Positions 8,877 to 17,357 of a DNA stretch of 64,000 nucleotides are shown piece after piece. The notes under the pieces were generated by a model. The model searched no databases. It saw nothing but the letters and a program-made list of their open reading frames with translations, and was not told the DNA's origin. The stretch comes from Methanoculleus formosensis (GTDB lineage Archaea > Halobacteriota > Methanomicrobia > Methanomicrobiales > Methanoculleaceae). The translations under genes were made by a program, and so were the position numbers. The stretch spans positions 62,001-126,000 of the forward strand of contig NZ_VHLL01000002.1 in the NCBI RefSeq assembly GCF_025384765.1, in the 5' to 3' direction. Position 1 is the first letter of the stretch; the number at the start of each line of letters is the position of its first letter.

Positions 8877-9389
8877 GCCGGCGGAGCCGGTCTTCAGGGC
8901 AGAGCCGTCGTCGAGCCGGGACGGTTCTGCCGAAACCGGTGCATCGTCCGCTACAAACCGGTGGGATCGCCGCAGAGCAACGCGGAAGTGCGGGGAATTC
9001 TCCAGGGTAGCGGCACCCGTCCCGCTCGTGAGAAACGGTTATATACACAGACGCGTATCCTACAGCGTCGGGGGGTGGTGGCGTCAATAGGTTACGGTAC
9101 AATCTCTTGTCTTCCGAAGTCTCATCGCCATCGAAGAAATTTCGAGGATTATCTGCCCTAAGACCCGTAAATACCATACATCAGTAATGGTGTGCTGCAA
9201 ACTCCTGCCCGGGTTCGACCGGCCACCTCTGCTGTCTGCCCTTGCATCGGGGGGCGCGACGGGCAACCCGCCCCAAAGCGCCTCCTCTGAAAAAAAATCG
9301 GATCCCCGGAAATATCCACACGAATCTGCCGGACGGGTGTGGCCGCGTTCACGGCCGCACCCGGAGCAGATGAATGTCCGCTTTTGCGA
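8877..9389. other. 513-base intergenic region without a recognised gene
   Basis: The stretch lies between the 3' ends of the helicase and the convergent glycosyltransferase gene. Short open frames on both strands have no recognisable domain or good ribosome-binding site. A TATA-like GGTTATATACAC at about 9035 and an A-run at about 9291-9298 are the only features; neither can be tied to a gene. A small RNA is possible but cannot be shown. Confidence 0.4.
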
Positions 9390-10649
9390 TCAGGTGTTCT
9401 GAACGCCGAGCTCCGCGCTCAGCATCTCCAGGTAGTCGGAGAGGAGGCGGGTGATCAGGAAGTTCTGCCTGACGTACTCTTTTCCCGCCCGGCCGAGCCG
9501 CTCCCCGAGTTCCGGGTTCTCGAGGACCTCCCGGATCCTCCAGGCAAACCCGTCGATATCGGTCGCTTCGAGGAGGAACCCGGTCTCGCCGTCCTGGATC
9601 TGGAGCGGTATCCCCCCGACCCGGGACGCGATGACCGGCCGCCCCTTCCAGAGCCCTTCGGTGACGGTCAGGCCGAACCCTTCGCGGAGCGACTTCTGGA
9701 GGATGACGCACGAGACCCGCTGCAGGGCGTTGACGAGCAGGTGGTCTTCGGCGGTGATCAGGATGACGTCGCCGGTCTCGATGAACTCCCGCGCCTTCTC
9801 CTCGACGCTGCGGTAGATCTCCCAGCCTTCGGGGTCGTCGGGGGCCATGCTCCCGCAGAGGACCAGCCTGCAGTCGACGTGCTCGCGCACCCGCAGGAAG
9901 ACGTCGACGACGCCTTCGGGGTCCTTCCACTTGTCGAACCGCGAGATCTGGGTGATCAGCGGTTTGTCCGTCGGGACGCCGTACTTCTCAAGGAGGTCTG
10001 CGATCTCCGCGTCGGTGAGGTCGCGGTTCTTCTCCGAGAGAGGGTCGATCGCCGGGCGGCAGATCCACTGCTCCATCGGCATCCCGCGGCGCCGGTACTC
10101 GTCGTGCGAGATGACCATCCGGTCGTAGTCCAGAACGAAGTTCTTAAGGAACTCCCAGAGACCGGGATCGGGGTTCGAGAGATCGACGTGGCACCGCCAG
10201 ACCCAGGGCTGGGTCTTCTCGTAGAACCGGATCAGCGGCAGGGGCTGCGGGTCGTGGATGACCACGAGGTCGTGGTCGATCGTCATCTGCCCGGAGAAGC
10301 ACTCGTTCGTCTTGAGATAGAGATCCTTCTCGGCGTCCGAGAAGTGTATCGCCTGCCCCTGGAGCGCGTTGTGGAAGTTCTTCGTGATGACGAAGAAGTC
10401 CCCCTCGCCGGTCAGGATATTCCACTGCGTCCTGATCCCGACGTCGTTCATGAGCGGAACGAGCGAGAGGATCATCTCCGCCACGCCGCCGCTCTGGTAG
10501 GTCGAGTTCACGTGAAGGATGCGCTTCCCCTGGAGCGCCGCCGCCTTGCGGTAGATCCCGGAGATGACATCGTCGCCGACGATGGGCCGGTGGTCCTCGA
10601 GTGTCCGGCCGTTGTCGCAGATACAGGTTATTCCGTCCATATAGGCCAT
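9390..10649 (-). CDS. GT4 glycosyltransferase, trehalose synthase (TreT)-like
   Basis: A 419-residue retaining glycosyltransferase. The N-terminal Rossmann half contains HVNSTYQSGGVAEMI, the hallmark of trehalose glycosyltransferring synthases, and the C-terminal half has the donor site with EGFGLTVTEGLWKGRPVIA followed by VGGIPLQI. TreT joins NDP-glucose to glucose to make trehalose, a compatible solute. The ATG at 10649 is preferred because GAGGGGGAG lies 7 bases upstream; a TTG start at 10667 overlaps that site. The gene stands alone with an AT-rich upstream promoter region. Confidence 0.8.
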   Translation of the reverse strand: MAYMDGITCICDNGRTLEDHRPIVGDDVISGIYRKAAALQGKRILHVNSTYQSGGVAEMILSLVPLMNDVGIRTQWNILTGEGDFFVITKNFHNALQGQAIHFSDAEKDLYLKTNECFSGQMTIDHDLVVIHDPQPLPLIRFYEKTQPWVWRCHVDLSNPDPGLWEFLKNFVLDYDRMVISHDEYRRRGMPMEQWICRPAIDPLSEKNRDLTDAEIADLLEKYGVPTDKPLITQISRFDKWKDPEGVVDVFLRVREHVDCRLVLCGSMAPDDPEGWEIYRSVEEKAREFIETGDVILITAEDHLLVNALQRVSCVILQKSLREGFGLTVTEGLWKGRPVIASRVGGIPLQIQDGETGFLLEATDIDGFAWRIREVLENPELGERLGRAGKEYVRQNFLITRLLSDYLEMLSAELGVQNT

Positions 10650-10690
10650 CAAAAAACTCCCCCTCAAAGGTAGCGCAGAGACTTACTGCA

Positions 10691-10740
10691 CTGGACATAT
10701 ATACGCGTATAATAATAAATGTATGTTTATAAAAATACTC
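10691..10740 (-). promoter_or_regulatory. AT-rich promoter region of the TreT-like gene
   Basis: About 50 bases of strongly AT-rich sequence with two TATA-like elements on the minus strand (a TTTTATAAAC at about 10725-10734 and an ATATATG-type element nearer the gene). The rest of the intergenic region toward the methyltransferase gene holds no other obvious gene. Which of the two TATA elements is used cannot be told. Confidence 0.4.
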
Positions 10741-10944
10741 TCTCCACCGTGAGATCTCGCCCGTTAAGCGAAATTTTCCGGTGCGATGTGGATTTGCACG
10801 GTGCAGGGCGATGACGGGGGAGCAAAAAAGATTAATAAAATGAGGAGATTCTGAGCCCGGAGGCGATGCGGATCCAGAGAGCGCGCCGCCGGAACAAAAG
10901 AAGAAATGCCCATATAGAGAAGAACCCCAACGTTATCCAGCGCG

Positions 10945-11622
10945 ATGTATCGAGAGCAGAACGGAGGAGACGGCACCGGCCCAAAGACGCCCCTCTTCAC
11001 CACGCACGACGGCATAACCTTCCGGAGGATGCCGCCCGGGGCGGACGCCGTCTACGTCGTCGGCGAGTATCGCTTCGACGACATCCGGCCCGACGACAGA
11101 GTCCTTGACCTCGGGGCCAACGTGGGCGCCTTCTCCATCCGGGCCGCCCGCCGCTCAGGGCACGTGACGGCCATTGAGCCCATCCTCACGGAGGCGCTCC
11201 GGGAGAACGTCGAGCGGAACGGCGGCGGTGTCGAGGTGGTGGACGGGGCGCTCGGGACGGGGGAGAGCGTCCGGATAACCTGGGGGAAAAAGACCCTCGC
11301 CGTGACGACCCGCACCCTCGGCGAGTTCGCCGCAGCGGCCGGGGGATGCGACTTCCTGAAGTGCGACTGCGAGGGCGCGGAGTGGTCGATCAGGCCGGAT
11401 GACCTCGATGGGGTGCGCCGTATCGAGATGGAACTCCACGTGCCCCCGATCGGGGGGCCGGTGAACCGGAGACTCCTCGACTACATCGGGGAGCATTACG
11501 ACTTTGAGATAGAGCGGACGCCCGGATACGACGTGATGGGTGTGATGGGGGTCCTGCACGCCGTCCGCAAGGACGGTCACCGAAGATCCGCAGGCCAACG
11601 CCTGACGCGGCGGTTCAGGTAA
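10945..11622 (+). CDS. FkbM-type SAM-dependent methyltransferase
   Basis: A 225-residue protein with a class I methyltransferase fold. Motif I VLDLGANVGAFSI lies at about residues 53-65, TAIEPI marks the end of strand 2, and FLKCDCEGAEWSI around residue 140 is the FkbM family's characteristic acidic segment. Members O-methylate sugars or small molecules, so a cell-surface glycan or glycolipid role is plausible but not shown. It diverges from the TreT-like gene. The start has no clear ribosome-binding site, so it may be read from a leaderless or short-leader transcript. Confidence 0.75.
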   Translation: MYREQNGGDGTGPKTPLFTTHDGITFRRMPPGADAVYVVGEYRFDDIRPDDRVLDLGANVGAFSIRAARRSGHVTAIEPILTEALRENVERNGGGVEVVDGALGTGESVRITWGKKTLAVTTRTLGEFAAAAGGCDFLKCDCEGAEWSIRPDDLDGVRRIEMELHVPPIGGPVNRRLLDYIGEHYDFEIERTPGYDVMGVMGVLHAVRKDGHRRSAGQRLTRRFR

Positions 11623-11730
11623 TCCCGGCCGGGATACCATCGCCGGTAAATTCTCTGAGATCCGGCTGATCGCAGCCCACCGGCATGAATAAATAGAGAC
11701 CGATAATAACGCACCCGATGGTGATGCAGT

Positions 11731-12186
11731 ATGGCGCAGGCAAAAGCAGGCGACACCGTAAAGGTGCACTACACCGGAAAACTGGAAGACGGGACGGTCT
11801 TTGATACGTCAGAAGAACGGACGCCGCTTGAGTTCACCATCGGCAGCGGCCAGATCATCCCCGGGTTCGAGCGCGCCGTGGTCGGCATGGAGCCGGGAGA
11901 GACGAAGACGGCGACGATCTCGCCCGAAGAGGCATATGGCCAGCACCGCGAGGATATGACCATCACGGTGGAGAGAGGACAGTTCCCCGAGGATATCAAC
12001 CCCGAGCCCGGTCAGCAGCTCCAGGTCCAGCAGCCGGACGGCAGGGCGGCGATCGTCGTCGTCAGCGACGTAACGGAATCGACCGTGACCCTGGACGCAA
12101 ACCACCCCCTCGCCGGACAGCCCCTGACGTTCGATATCGAGCTCGTGGATATCATCGGCGCCAGACAGGAGCAGGTGGCCGGGTGA
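11731..12186 (+). CDS. FKBP-type peptidyl-prolyl isomerase, SlyD-like
   Basis: A 151-residue protein-folding catalyst. It opens with the FKBP strand [18 protein letters not shown], then [14 protein letters not shown], and contains the inserted chaperone flap (residues about 70-130) found in SlyD-type archaeal FKBPs before FDIELVDI closes the fold. It lacks the His-rich metal-binding tail of bacterial SlyD. The ATG at 11731 follows GGTGATGCAGT, a good ribosome-binding site. Its stop lies 2 bases from the stop of the convergent PolX gene. Confidence 0.93.
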   Translation: MAQAKAGDTVKVHYTGKLEDGTVFDTSEERTPLEFTIGSGQIIPGFERAVVGMEPGETKTATISPEEAYGQHREDMTITVERGQFPEDINPEPGQQLQVQQPDGRAAIVVVSDVTESTVTLDANHPLAGQPLTFDIELVDIIGARQEQVAG

Positions 12187-12188
12187 CC

Positions 12189-13922
12189 TCAAGAGCGCAG
12201 AACTCTTCTTAACTCCGGAAGCGGCCGGGTGTTGGCGATATCGCCGGCCGTTAGCCACCCCCGCCGGGCGGTCGCAACCCCGAGCTCCATACACCGGAGG
12301 TTCTCGCGGCGATGGGCGTCCGAGGCGACGGAGAACCGGACGCCCGCTCCAAGGGCCGAACGGGCGTTGACGTCGGAGAGGTCGAGCCTCCCGGGGAAGG
12401 CGTTGATCTCCATAAGGACCCCGAGCGCTGCTGCGGCGTCGAAGATCGTGGCGAGATCGATCCGGTAGGGTTCGCGGGAGAGGAGGACCCGGCCCGTCGG
12501 GTGGCCGATGATATCGACGTGCTCGTTCTGCATCGCCGCGAGCACCCGTTCGGTCATCTCCTTCTCGGACAGTTTGAACCCCGAGTGGACGCTTGCCACC
12601 ACCACGTCGAGGTCGGCGAGGGTGCTGTCGGGGAGATCGACCGTGCCGTCCATGCCGATGTTGCACTCGGTGCCGGTGAGGATGGTGAACCCATCGTCGC
12701 TCTCCCGATTGATCCGCTCGATCTCCCGCACCTGGTCGGCAAGCCGTTCGGGGGAGAGGCCGCGGGCGACGTGGAGGGTCTCCGCGTGGTCGCAGATGGC
12801 TATGTATTCGTAGCCGAGCGCCCGCGCGGCGTCTGCCATCTCCTCGATGGAGTGAGCGCCCTCGCTCCAGCGGGTATGGACGTGGAGGTCGCCGCGGATC
12901 GCGTCGTAGCCGACGAGGTCGGGGAGCGTCCCCGCCCGGGCGGCCTCAACCTCGCCGCGGTCCTCCCGGAGTTCCGGTTCGATCCAGGCGAGACCGAGAG
13001 CGCGGTAGATCCCGGCCTCGTCCTCTCCCGCGACCGTCCGGCCGGTCTCGAGATCGACGAGCCCGTACTCGTTCAGCCGCCAGCCCCGCGCGATCGCGAG
13101 TCGCCGCAGAGCGATGTTGTGCTCTTTCGAGCCCGTGAAGTACTGGAGGGCGGCCCCGAAATGTTCGTCCTCCACAACCCGGAGATCGACCTGGATGCCG
13201 GTCGAGAGCGCCACCGAGGTCTTCGTCGGCCCCCGGACGAGGACGCGCTCGACCCCGGGGAGGGTGGTGAAGGCCTCCATCACCTCCTCGGGTCGGGGAG
13301 AGGTCGCGAGGATGTCGACGTCCCCGATCGTCTCCTTCCTTCGCCGGATCGACCCGGCGAGGTTCAAGCGGCGGACAGAGGCAAGCGAGGCAAGCCGCCG
13401 CTCGATCTCCCGGGCGACGGGGAGGATCTTCCCGAGAAGGCGGCGCCCCTCTGCCGTCCGGCTCACGTGGATGCTCGCGAGGATGTTTGCCTCGGTCTTC
13501 TCACCGAAACCGGGGAGATCGCGGATCCGGCCGGCCAGCGCTGCCGCCTCCAGGTCGTCGACCGTCCTGACGCCGAGTTCCCGGGAGAGGGCGATCGCCT
13601 TCTTCGGCCCGATCCCCGAAACGCGGGTGAGGTGTTGTGCACCCTCCGGGAGCTCCTCACGGAGAGCGGCAAGGTACCCAAGATCGCCGGTCTCGACGAT
13701 CTCGTGGATCTTCTCGGCGATAGCCCGACCCACCCCGGGGATATCCTCGAGCTCGCCTCGCCGTGCGACGTCGGCGATACGCTCCGGCAGGCCCTCGACC
13801 ACCATCGCCGCCCGCCGGTATGCCTGCGGCCTGAACCGGACGCCCTTGATCTCCAGGAGGGTGGCGACCTCGTAGAGAATAGCCGCGACCTCGACGTTCG
13901 TCACCCTTGAGTGGTTCTCCAT
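12189..13922 (-). CDS. polX: Family X DNA polymerase with PHP domain (PolX)
   Basis: A 577-residue repair polymerase. The N-terminus carries helix-hairpin-helix repeats (LEDIPGVGRAIAEKI; VSGIGPKKA; LPGFGEKT). The palm has AGSIRRRKETIGDVDIL with catalytic Asp201 and Asp203, a third acidic strand QVDLRVV, and TGSKEHN for the nucleotide. The last 250 residues are a PHP phosphoesterase with HVHTRWSEG, CDHAETLH, GHPTGR and SDAH metal ligands, giving 3'-5' exonuclease or end-trimming activity in characterised PolX enzymes. The ATG at 13922 is chosen over 14036, whose extra 38 residues match nothing. A second, damaged paralogue lies at 30764. Confidence 0.93.
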   Translation of the reverse strand: MENHSRVTNVEVAAILYEVATLLEIKGVRFRPQAYRRAAMVVEGLPERIADVARRGELEDIPGVGRAIAEKIHEIVETGDLGYLAALREELPEGAQHLTRVSGIGPKKAIALSRELGVRTVDDLEAAALAGRIRDLPGFGEKTEANILASIHVSRTAEGRRLLGKILPVAREIERRLASLASVRRLNLAGSIRRRKETIGDVDILATSPRPEEVMEAFTTLPGVERVLVRGPTKTSVALSTGIQVDLRVVEDEHFGAALQYFTGSKEHNIALRRLAIARGWRLNEYGLVDLETGRTVAGEDEAGIYRALGLAWIEPELREDRGEVEAARAGTLPDLVGYDAIRGDLHVHTRWSEGAHSIEEMADAARALGYEYIAICDHAETLHVARGLSPERLADQVREIERINRESDDGFTILTGTECNIGMDGTVDLPDSTLADLDVVVASVHSGFKLSEKEMTERVLAAMQNEHVDIIGHPTGRVLLSREPYRIDLATIFDAAAALGVLMEINAFPGRLDLSDVNARSALGAGVRFSVASDAHRRENLRCMELGVATARRGWLTAGDIANTRPLPELRRVLRS

Positions 13923-14071
13923 GACGCTCACCGGAAGGCAGGGACTGTGCGCCCTCCAACCCCGGGTTAATTCATCGTCGGTGCCGACTTGAAGGTTGTG
14001 GTCTTTGACGGAAGAAGCCCCGGCCGGTAACTCCATAAGATTGAAATGCTTTTTACTCCTGGGAGGAACGC

Positions 14072-14506
14072 ATGGCAGGGCACAGGAAGGAGTCGGTTGC
14101 CGAAGTCCTCATATCGGGAGTCATCGGGATCGTCGTCTTCCTGATCGTGCTCGCCATACTGAACATCCTCGCGGGCGCCTACATCCAGGCACCGATCTTC
14201 CTCCAGATCGTCGAGTTCCTCAACGCCAACCTCGGGCTGCTCATCCTGATATCGGCCCTCTTCCTCATCGGCGACCTCTTCGGGGCGCTTCCACTCCCGC
14301 TGAGCCTTCCCGGCCCGGTCTTTTTCGCATCCGGCGCCGTGCTCCTGGTCACCTTTCTCGTCCGGCTCTTTCTGCTCATCGGCGAGATCACCGGCGTCGG
14401 GGTCTTCTCCGTCCTCGAGGGGGCGCTCTCGATCCCGGTCTACCTCTTCGTCTTCGTCGTCGCACTCATCGCGGGGTACATCGGGCTCATTGCAGACCGG
14501 GCATGA
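14072..14506 (+). CDS. Small membrane protein, four transmembrane segments
   Basis: A 144-residue protein with four strongly hydrophobic segments (about residues 10-35, 50-68, 78-100 and 110-138) and almost no polar loops. The ATG at 14072 is preceded by GGGAGGAACGC, a strong ribosome-binding site. No family is recognised. It diverges from PolX and converges on a small soluble protein gene. Transport or envelope roles are possible but nothing points to one. Confidence 0.75.
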   Translation: MAGHRKESVAEVLISGVIGIVVFLIVLAILNILAGAYIQAPIFLQIVEFLNANLGLLILISALFLIGDLFGALPLPLSLPGPVFFASGAVLLVTFLVRLFLLIGEITGVGVFSVLEGALSIPVYLFVFVVALIAGYIGLIADRA

Positions 14507-14513
14507 CCGGGGG

Positions 14514-14780
14514 CTACTCGAACCCCTCCACCTCCTCGAAGGTGCTCACCGCGTAGTCGCGCGGCGTCCCGGTCTTCGGGTCGATGTGCACCAGCACAAA
14601 GAGTTCGTGCTCGCCGTTCTCCCAGAGGGCGAGGGCGGGCCTGTCCTCCTTCGCCTGGAACCCGAGCGTCTCGAGGAACTCCCGGACCTCGTCGTAGGTG
14701 GGGTTCGCCGCGAGACTCTCTCTGATCCTGACCATCATGGCCTCCTGTGCGTCCCGGTTGAGGGGTACCTGTTCCGGCAT
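14514..14780 (-). CDS. Small protein of unknown function, paralogue A of a tandem pair
   Basis: An 88-residue soluble protein. An N-terminal helix containing AMMVRIRESL is followed by PTYDEVREFLETLGF and then strands ending in FVLVHIDPKTG. The neighbour at 14866-15150 on the same strand has the same layout (QAMMVEIEEII, then DYTDVREALRSRNF, then FVLLQINLG), so the two arose by duplication. No known domain is recognised. The ATG at 14780 is used because longer in-frame extensions are low-complexity and overlap the space between the pair. Confidence 0.65.
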   Translation of the reverse strand: MPEQVPLNRDAQEAMMVRIRESLAANPTYDEVREFLETLGFQAKEDRPALALWENGEHELFVLVHIDPKTGTPRDYAVSTFEEVEGFE

Positions 14781-14865
14781 ACGCCGACCATACCGTGTAT
14801 GCCGGGATAAACCTGACCCGCGGGGGTGAAGAAGAGTGAGCCTGCCGGCGGGCCCCGGAAAGAGG

Positions 14866-15150
14866 TTATCGGGCGTTGAACCCGGCAGGCCCACCTTCGC
14901 TCTCTTCCAGGTCGGCGTAGGAGGCCACCCGGTAGCCCGCGTACCCGCCCCCGAGGTTTATCTGCAGGAGGACGAAGATCTCGAGTTCGGGCTGCACCCA
15001 TATCGCGATCTTCTCCTCGTCCCGCTCCGGTATGAAGTTGCGCGACCGGAGCGCCTCCCTGACGTCGGTGTAGTCGGGCGTCGCCTGGATGATCTCCTCG
15101 ATCTCCACCATCATGGCCTGCCGCTGCAGGGTCTCGAACTCGCCAAGCAT
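14866..15150 (-). CDS. Small protein of unknown function, paralogue B of a tandem pair
   Basis: A 94-residue protein with the same helix-helix-strand arrangement as the downstream gene at 14514-14780; shared positions include AMMV, the D/E-VRE pair and FVL. The start at 15150 is preceded by a G-rich stretch that could bind the ribosome. About 85 bases separate the two genes, so they may be co-transcribed. It diverges from the HTH-FHA gene. Function unknown. Confidence 0.65.
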   Translation of the reverse strand: MLGEFETLQRQAMMVEIEEIIQATPDYTDVREALRSRNFIPERDEEKIAIWVQPELEIFVLLQINLGGGYAGYRVASYADLEESEGGPAGFNAR

Positions 15151-15316
15151 GCCGCCCCCGAACACCCCCTTCGTATAAAAGATGATCCGGGATACGGCGG
15201 CGCACCGGACTGCGTCAATCGAAGCGTGCCGGCACGATTCGCCGGTCATCGAGGTGCACAACCTTCATCAGAGACCTCGTTAAACCATACAACAACAGAG
15301 CCCCGCACGAGAGCCT

Positions 15317-16114
15317 ATGACCGACGACGACTCAAGGACACTCATCCTCGATACAGACAACGACGACCTGCAGGAACTCTCCGAATACCTGGACGTGCTG
15401 AGCAGCAGCACGCGCTTAAAGATCCTGAAAGCCATCGAACGAAGCCCGAAAGACGTCCGGCAGATATCGGCCGCGATCGAGACGAGTTACGAGAACACGA
15501 AGAAACACCTCGACAAACTGATGAGCATCGGGGTCGTCCGCAAAGAGGCCGGCCTCTCGCGCCCGACCGCAAAGGGAGTCCACCCGGTCTGGAAATACTC
15601 GCTCGTGCCCGGAGGGCTCGAAGCGATCACGCGGAGCCTCGGGCTGTTTGCGAACCTGAAACTGACCCTCACGGACGCCGTGCTCGCGAAGAAACTCGCC
15701 GCCGTCCGGGAGACGTTCGCGGGGGAGTTCTCCGGGCAGCCCCCGGTCGTCATCCTCCTCGGGGGCGCGGAGGACGGCAGGGTCTTTGCGCTCGCCGAGG
15801 AGAGCATCGCCGTAGGTCGGGCGGACCCGGGAGCGCCCGAACGGGCCGGAGAGGCGATCGTCCTCGGCGAGGAGTACGCGGCGGTCACCCGCGTCTCGAA
15901 GCCGCACGCCCGGATCACCCGCCGCCGAGACGGGGTCCGGCTCATCGAGGACTGCGGCAGCACAGGCGGCACCTTCGTGAACGGTACGCCGCTCAAGCCG
16001 GGCACGCGGCGGGAACTTCACGACGGGGACCTCATCGAACTCGCGAAAGGCGCACCGGGAGCAACCCTCGTCTTTGTCGTTCCCGGGGGGGTGCCGGTGC
16101 CGGATGCCGCCTGA
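15317..16114 (+). CDS. Winged-helix regulator with C-terminal FHA domain
   Basis: A 265-residue fusion. Residues about 20-85 form an ArsR-like winged helix (SSSTRLKILKAIERSPKDV, then ENTKKHLDKLMSIGVV), a DNA-binding module. Residues about 155-255 form an FHA domain: GRADPG, the phosphothreonine-contact SKPHAR and NGTPLKPG. FHA domains bind phospho-Thr peptides, so this regulator is a likely partner of the Ser/Thr kinase encoded next, with which it overlaps by 11 bases. The channel gene follows in the same coupled operon. Inference: the kinase modifies a Thr that the FHA domain reads, altering DNA binding. Confidence 0.85.
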   Translation: MTDDDSRTLILDTDNDDLQELSEYLDVLSSSTRLKILKAIERSPKDVRQISAAIETSYENTKKHLDKLMSIGVVRKEAGLSRPTAKGVHPVWKYSLVPGGLEAITRSLGLFANLKLTLTDAVLAKKLAAVRETFAGEFSGQPPVVILLGGAEDGRVFALAEESIAVGRADPGAPERAGEAIVLGEEYAAVTRVSKPHARITRRRDGVRLIEDCGSTGGTFVNGTPLKPGTRRELHDGDLIELAKGAPGATLVFVVPGGVPVPDAA

Positions 16115-17357
16115 CCGGGCCGGGCGGGCGGCCGTCCTGCTCCTCGCCGCCGCGCTGCTCCTCGCAGCCTTCGTCCCCATCGTCTCGGGCGCCGGAGGCC
16201 CGCCCGAACACGCAAACCCTTCCCCCCAGGGGATCGAGTCCGCCGGAAAGAACCCGAACGAGGATAAAAACGCCGGTCCCGATCAGAACAAAGGAAAAGG
16301 TGCTCCGCAAGAGACGCCCTCGCCTGCCGCGACCGCCACGCCCGACGATACCCCGACAGAAGTGACGGCAACCCCGGCCGAGACCGACCCGTTCCCCTGG
16401 CTCGGGGCCGCCCTGGCTCTCGCCCTCCTCGCCGGCGCCGTCGTTATCGGCGCCCGATACCTGAAGCGGCCGGACGGGGGGGAGGCGGAGCCCGCCGCGA
16501 CCGTCCTCCCCGATGCGTACCGGACGGTGCTCTCCCGCCCGGGAGGGTTCCCGCCCGAACTTGCGGAGCGCTACGACCATGTCGCCCTCGTCGGGAGAGG
16601 GGGGCTCGGGCAGGTCTTCTCGGCGGTCAGGCGCGATGACCGTCGAACCGTAGCGGTGAAGATCCCGGCCGCCTACGACGAGGCGACAGGGAAGACCTTC
16701 ATGAAGGAGATGCGGTTCTGGGAAGACCTGGCTCACCCGAACATCGTGGCGGTTCACTCGGTCAACATCCTCCCGGTGCCGTTCGTCGAGATGGAGTATC
16801 TCCCCCGGACGCTGAATGACCTGGAAAAACCCCTCCCGGCGGAGACCGCCGCCCGCATTGCCGCAGGCATCGCTGCGGGGATCGCCTACGCCCACGAAAA
16901 GGGCGTGATCCACCGGGACATCAAGCCGCGGAACATCCTTCTTGACGACGACCTGACGCCGAAGATCACCGACTGGGGGATGAGCACGACGGTGGCGGCG
17001 AGCCGGGACACCACCATCGCCGGGTTCACCCTCACCTACGCGGCCCCGGAACAGATCGCCCCGGAACGGTTCGGCAGGGCCGATGCACGGACGGACATCT
17101 ACCAGCTCGGCGCCGTCTTCTACGAACTGGTGACGGGGAAGCCGCCCTTTGCCCGCGAGAGTCTCGCCGGGCTGGCCGAAGCGGTCATCCGCGAGCAGCC
17201 CGTCCCCCCATCGGAGATCGACCCGGACCTTGCAGGACTCGACCTGATCATCCTCCGGTGCCTCGCAAAAGATCCTGCCGACCGCTACCAATCCGCCGCC
17301 GAACTCCTCGCGGCGATCGAGGCATTGACGGGCGATGCAGGAGTGGAGAAACCGTGA
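16104..17357 (+). CDS. Transmembrane Hanks-type Ser/Thr protein kinase
   Basis: A 417-residue kinase. A signal or membrane helix (residues about 8-30) is followed by a Pro/Thr-rich segment, a second helix (about 97-117) and a C-terminal kinase domain from about 157: glycine loop GRGGLGQV, catalytic Lys186 in VAVKIP, HRDIKPRN with Asp272, and DWG (Asp290) instead of the usual DFG, then YAAPEQ and DIYQLGAVFYELVTGKPPF. The domain order puts the kinase on the C-terminal side of the second helix, presumably cytoplasmic. The start overlaps the end of the FHA gene, and the stop overlaps the start of the channel gene (GTGA). Confidence 0.9.
   Translation: MPPDRAGRAAVLLLAAALLLAAFVPIVSGAGGPPEHANPSPQGIESAGKNPNEDKNAGPDQNKGKGAPQETPSPAATATPDDTPTEVTATPAETDPFPWLGAALALALLAGAVVIGARYLKRPDGGEAEPAATVLPDAYRTVLSRPGGFPPELAERYDHVALVGRGGLGQVFSAVRRDDRRTVAVKIPAAYDEATGKTFMKEMRFWEDLAHPNIVAVHSVNILPVPFVEMEYLPRTLNDLEKPLPAETAARIAAGIAAGIAYAHEKGVIHRDIKPRNILLDDDLTPKITDWGMSTTVAASRDTTIAGFTLTYAAPEQIAPERFGRADARTDIYQLGAVFYELVTGKPPFARESLAGLAEAVIREQPVPPSEIDPDLAGLDLIILRCLAKDPADRYQSAAELLAAIEALTGDAGVEKP

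Noticed and set aside
8961-9161. A 66-residue ORF in the helicase/glycosyltransferase gap
   Set aside because: No ribosome-binding site, no recognisable domain and an Arg-rich random composition.
10764-11015. An 83-residue minus-strand ORF upstream of the methyltransferase gene
   Set aside because: It overlaps the start of the FkbM-type gene antisense and shows no domain or ribosome-binding site.
12312-13910. A 532-residue open frame on the plus strand
   Set aside because: It mirrors the PolX gene, whose catalytic motifs are complete on the minus strand; the frame is shadow sequence.
16032-17291. A 419-residue open frame on the minus strand
   Set aside because: It lies opposite the Ser/Thr kinase and has no recognisable motif.
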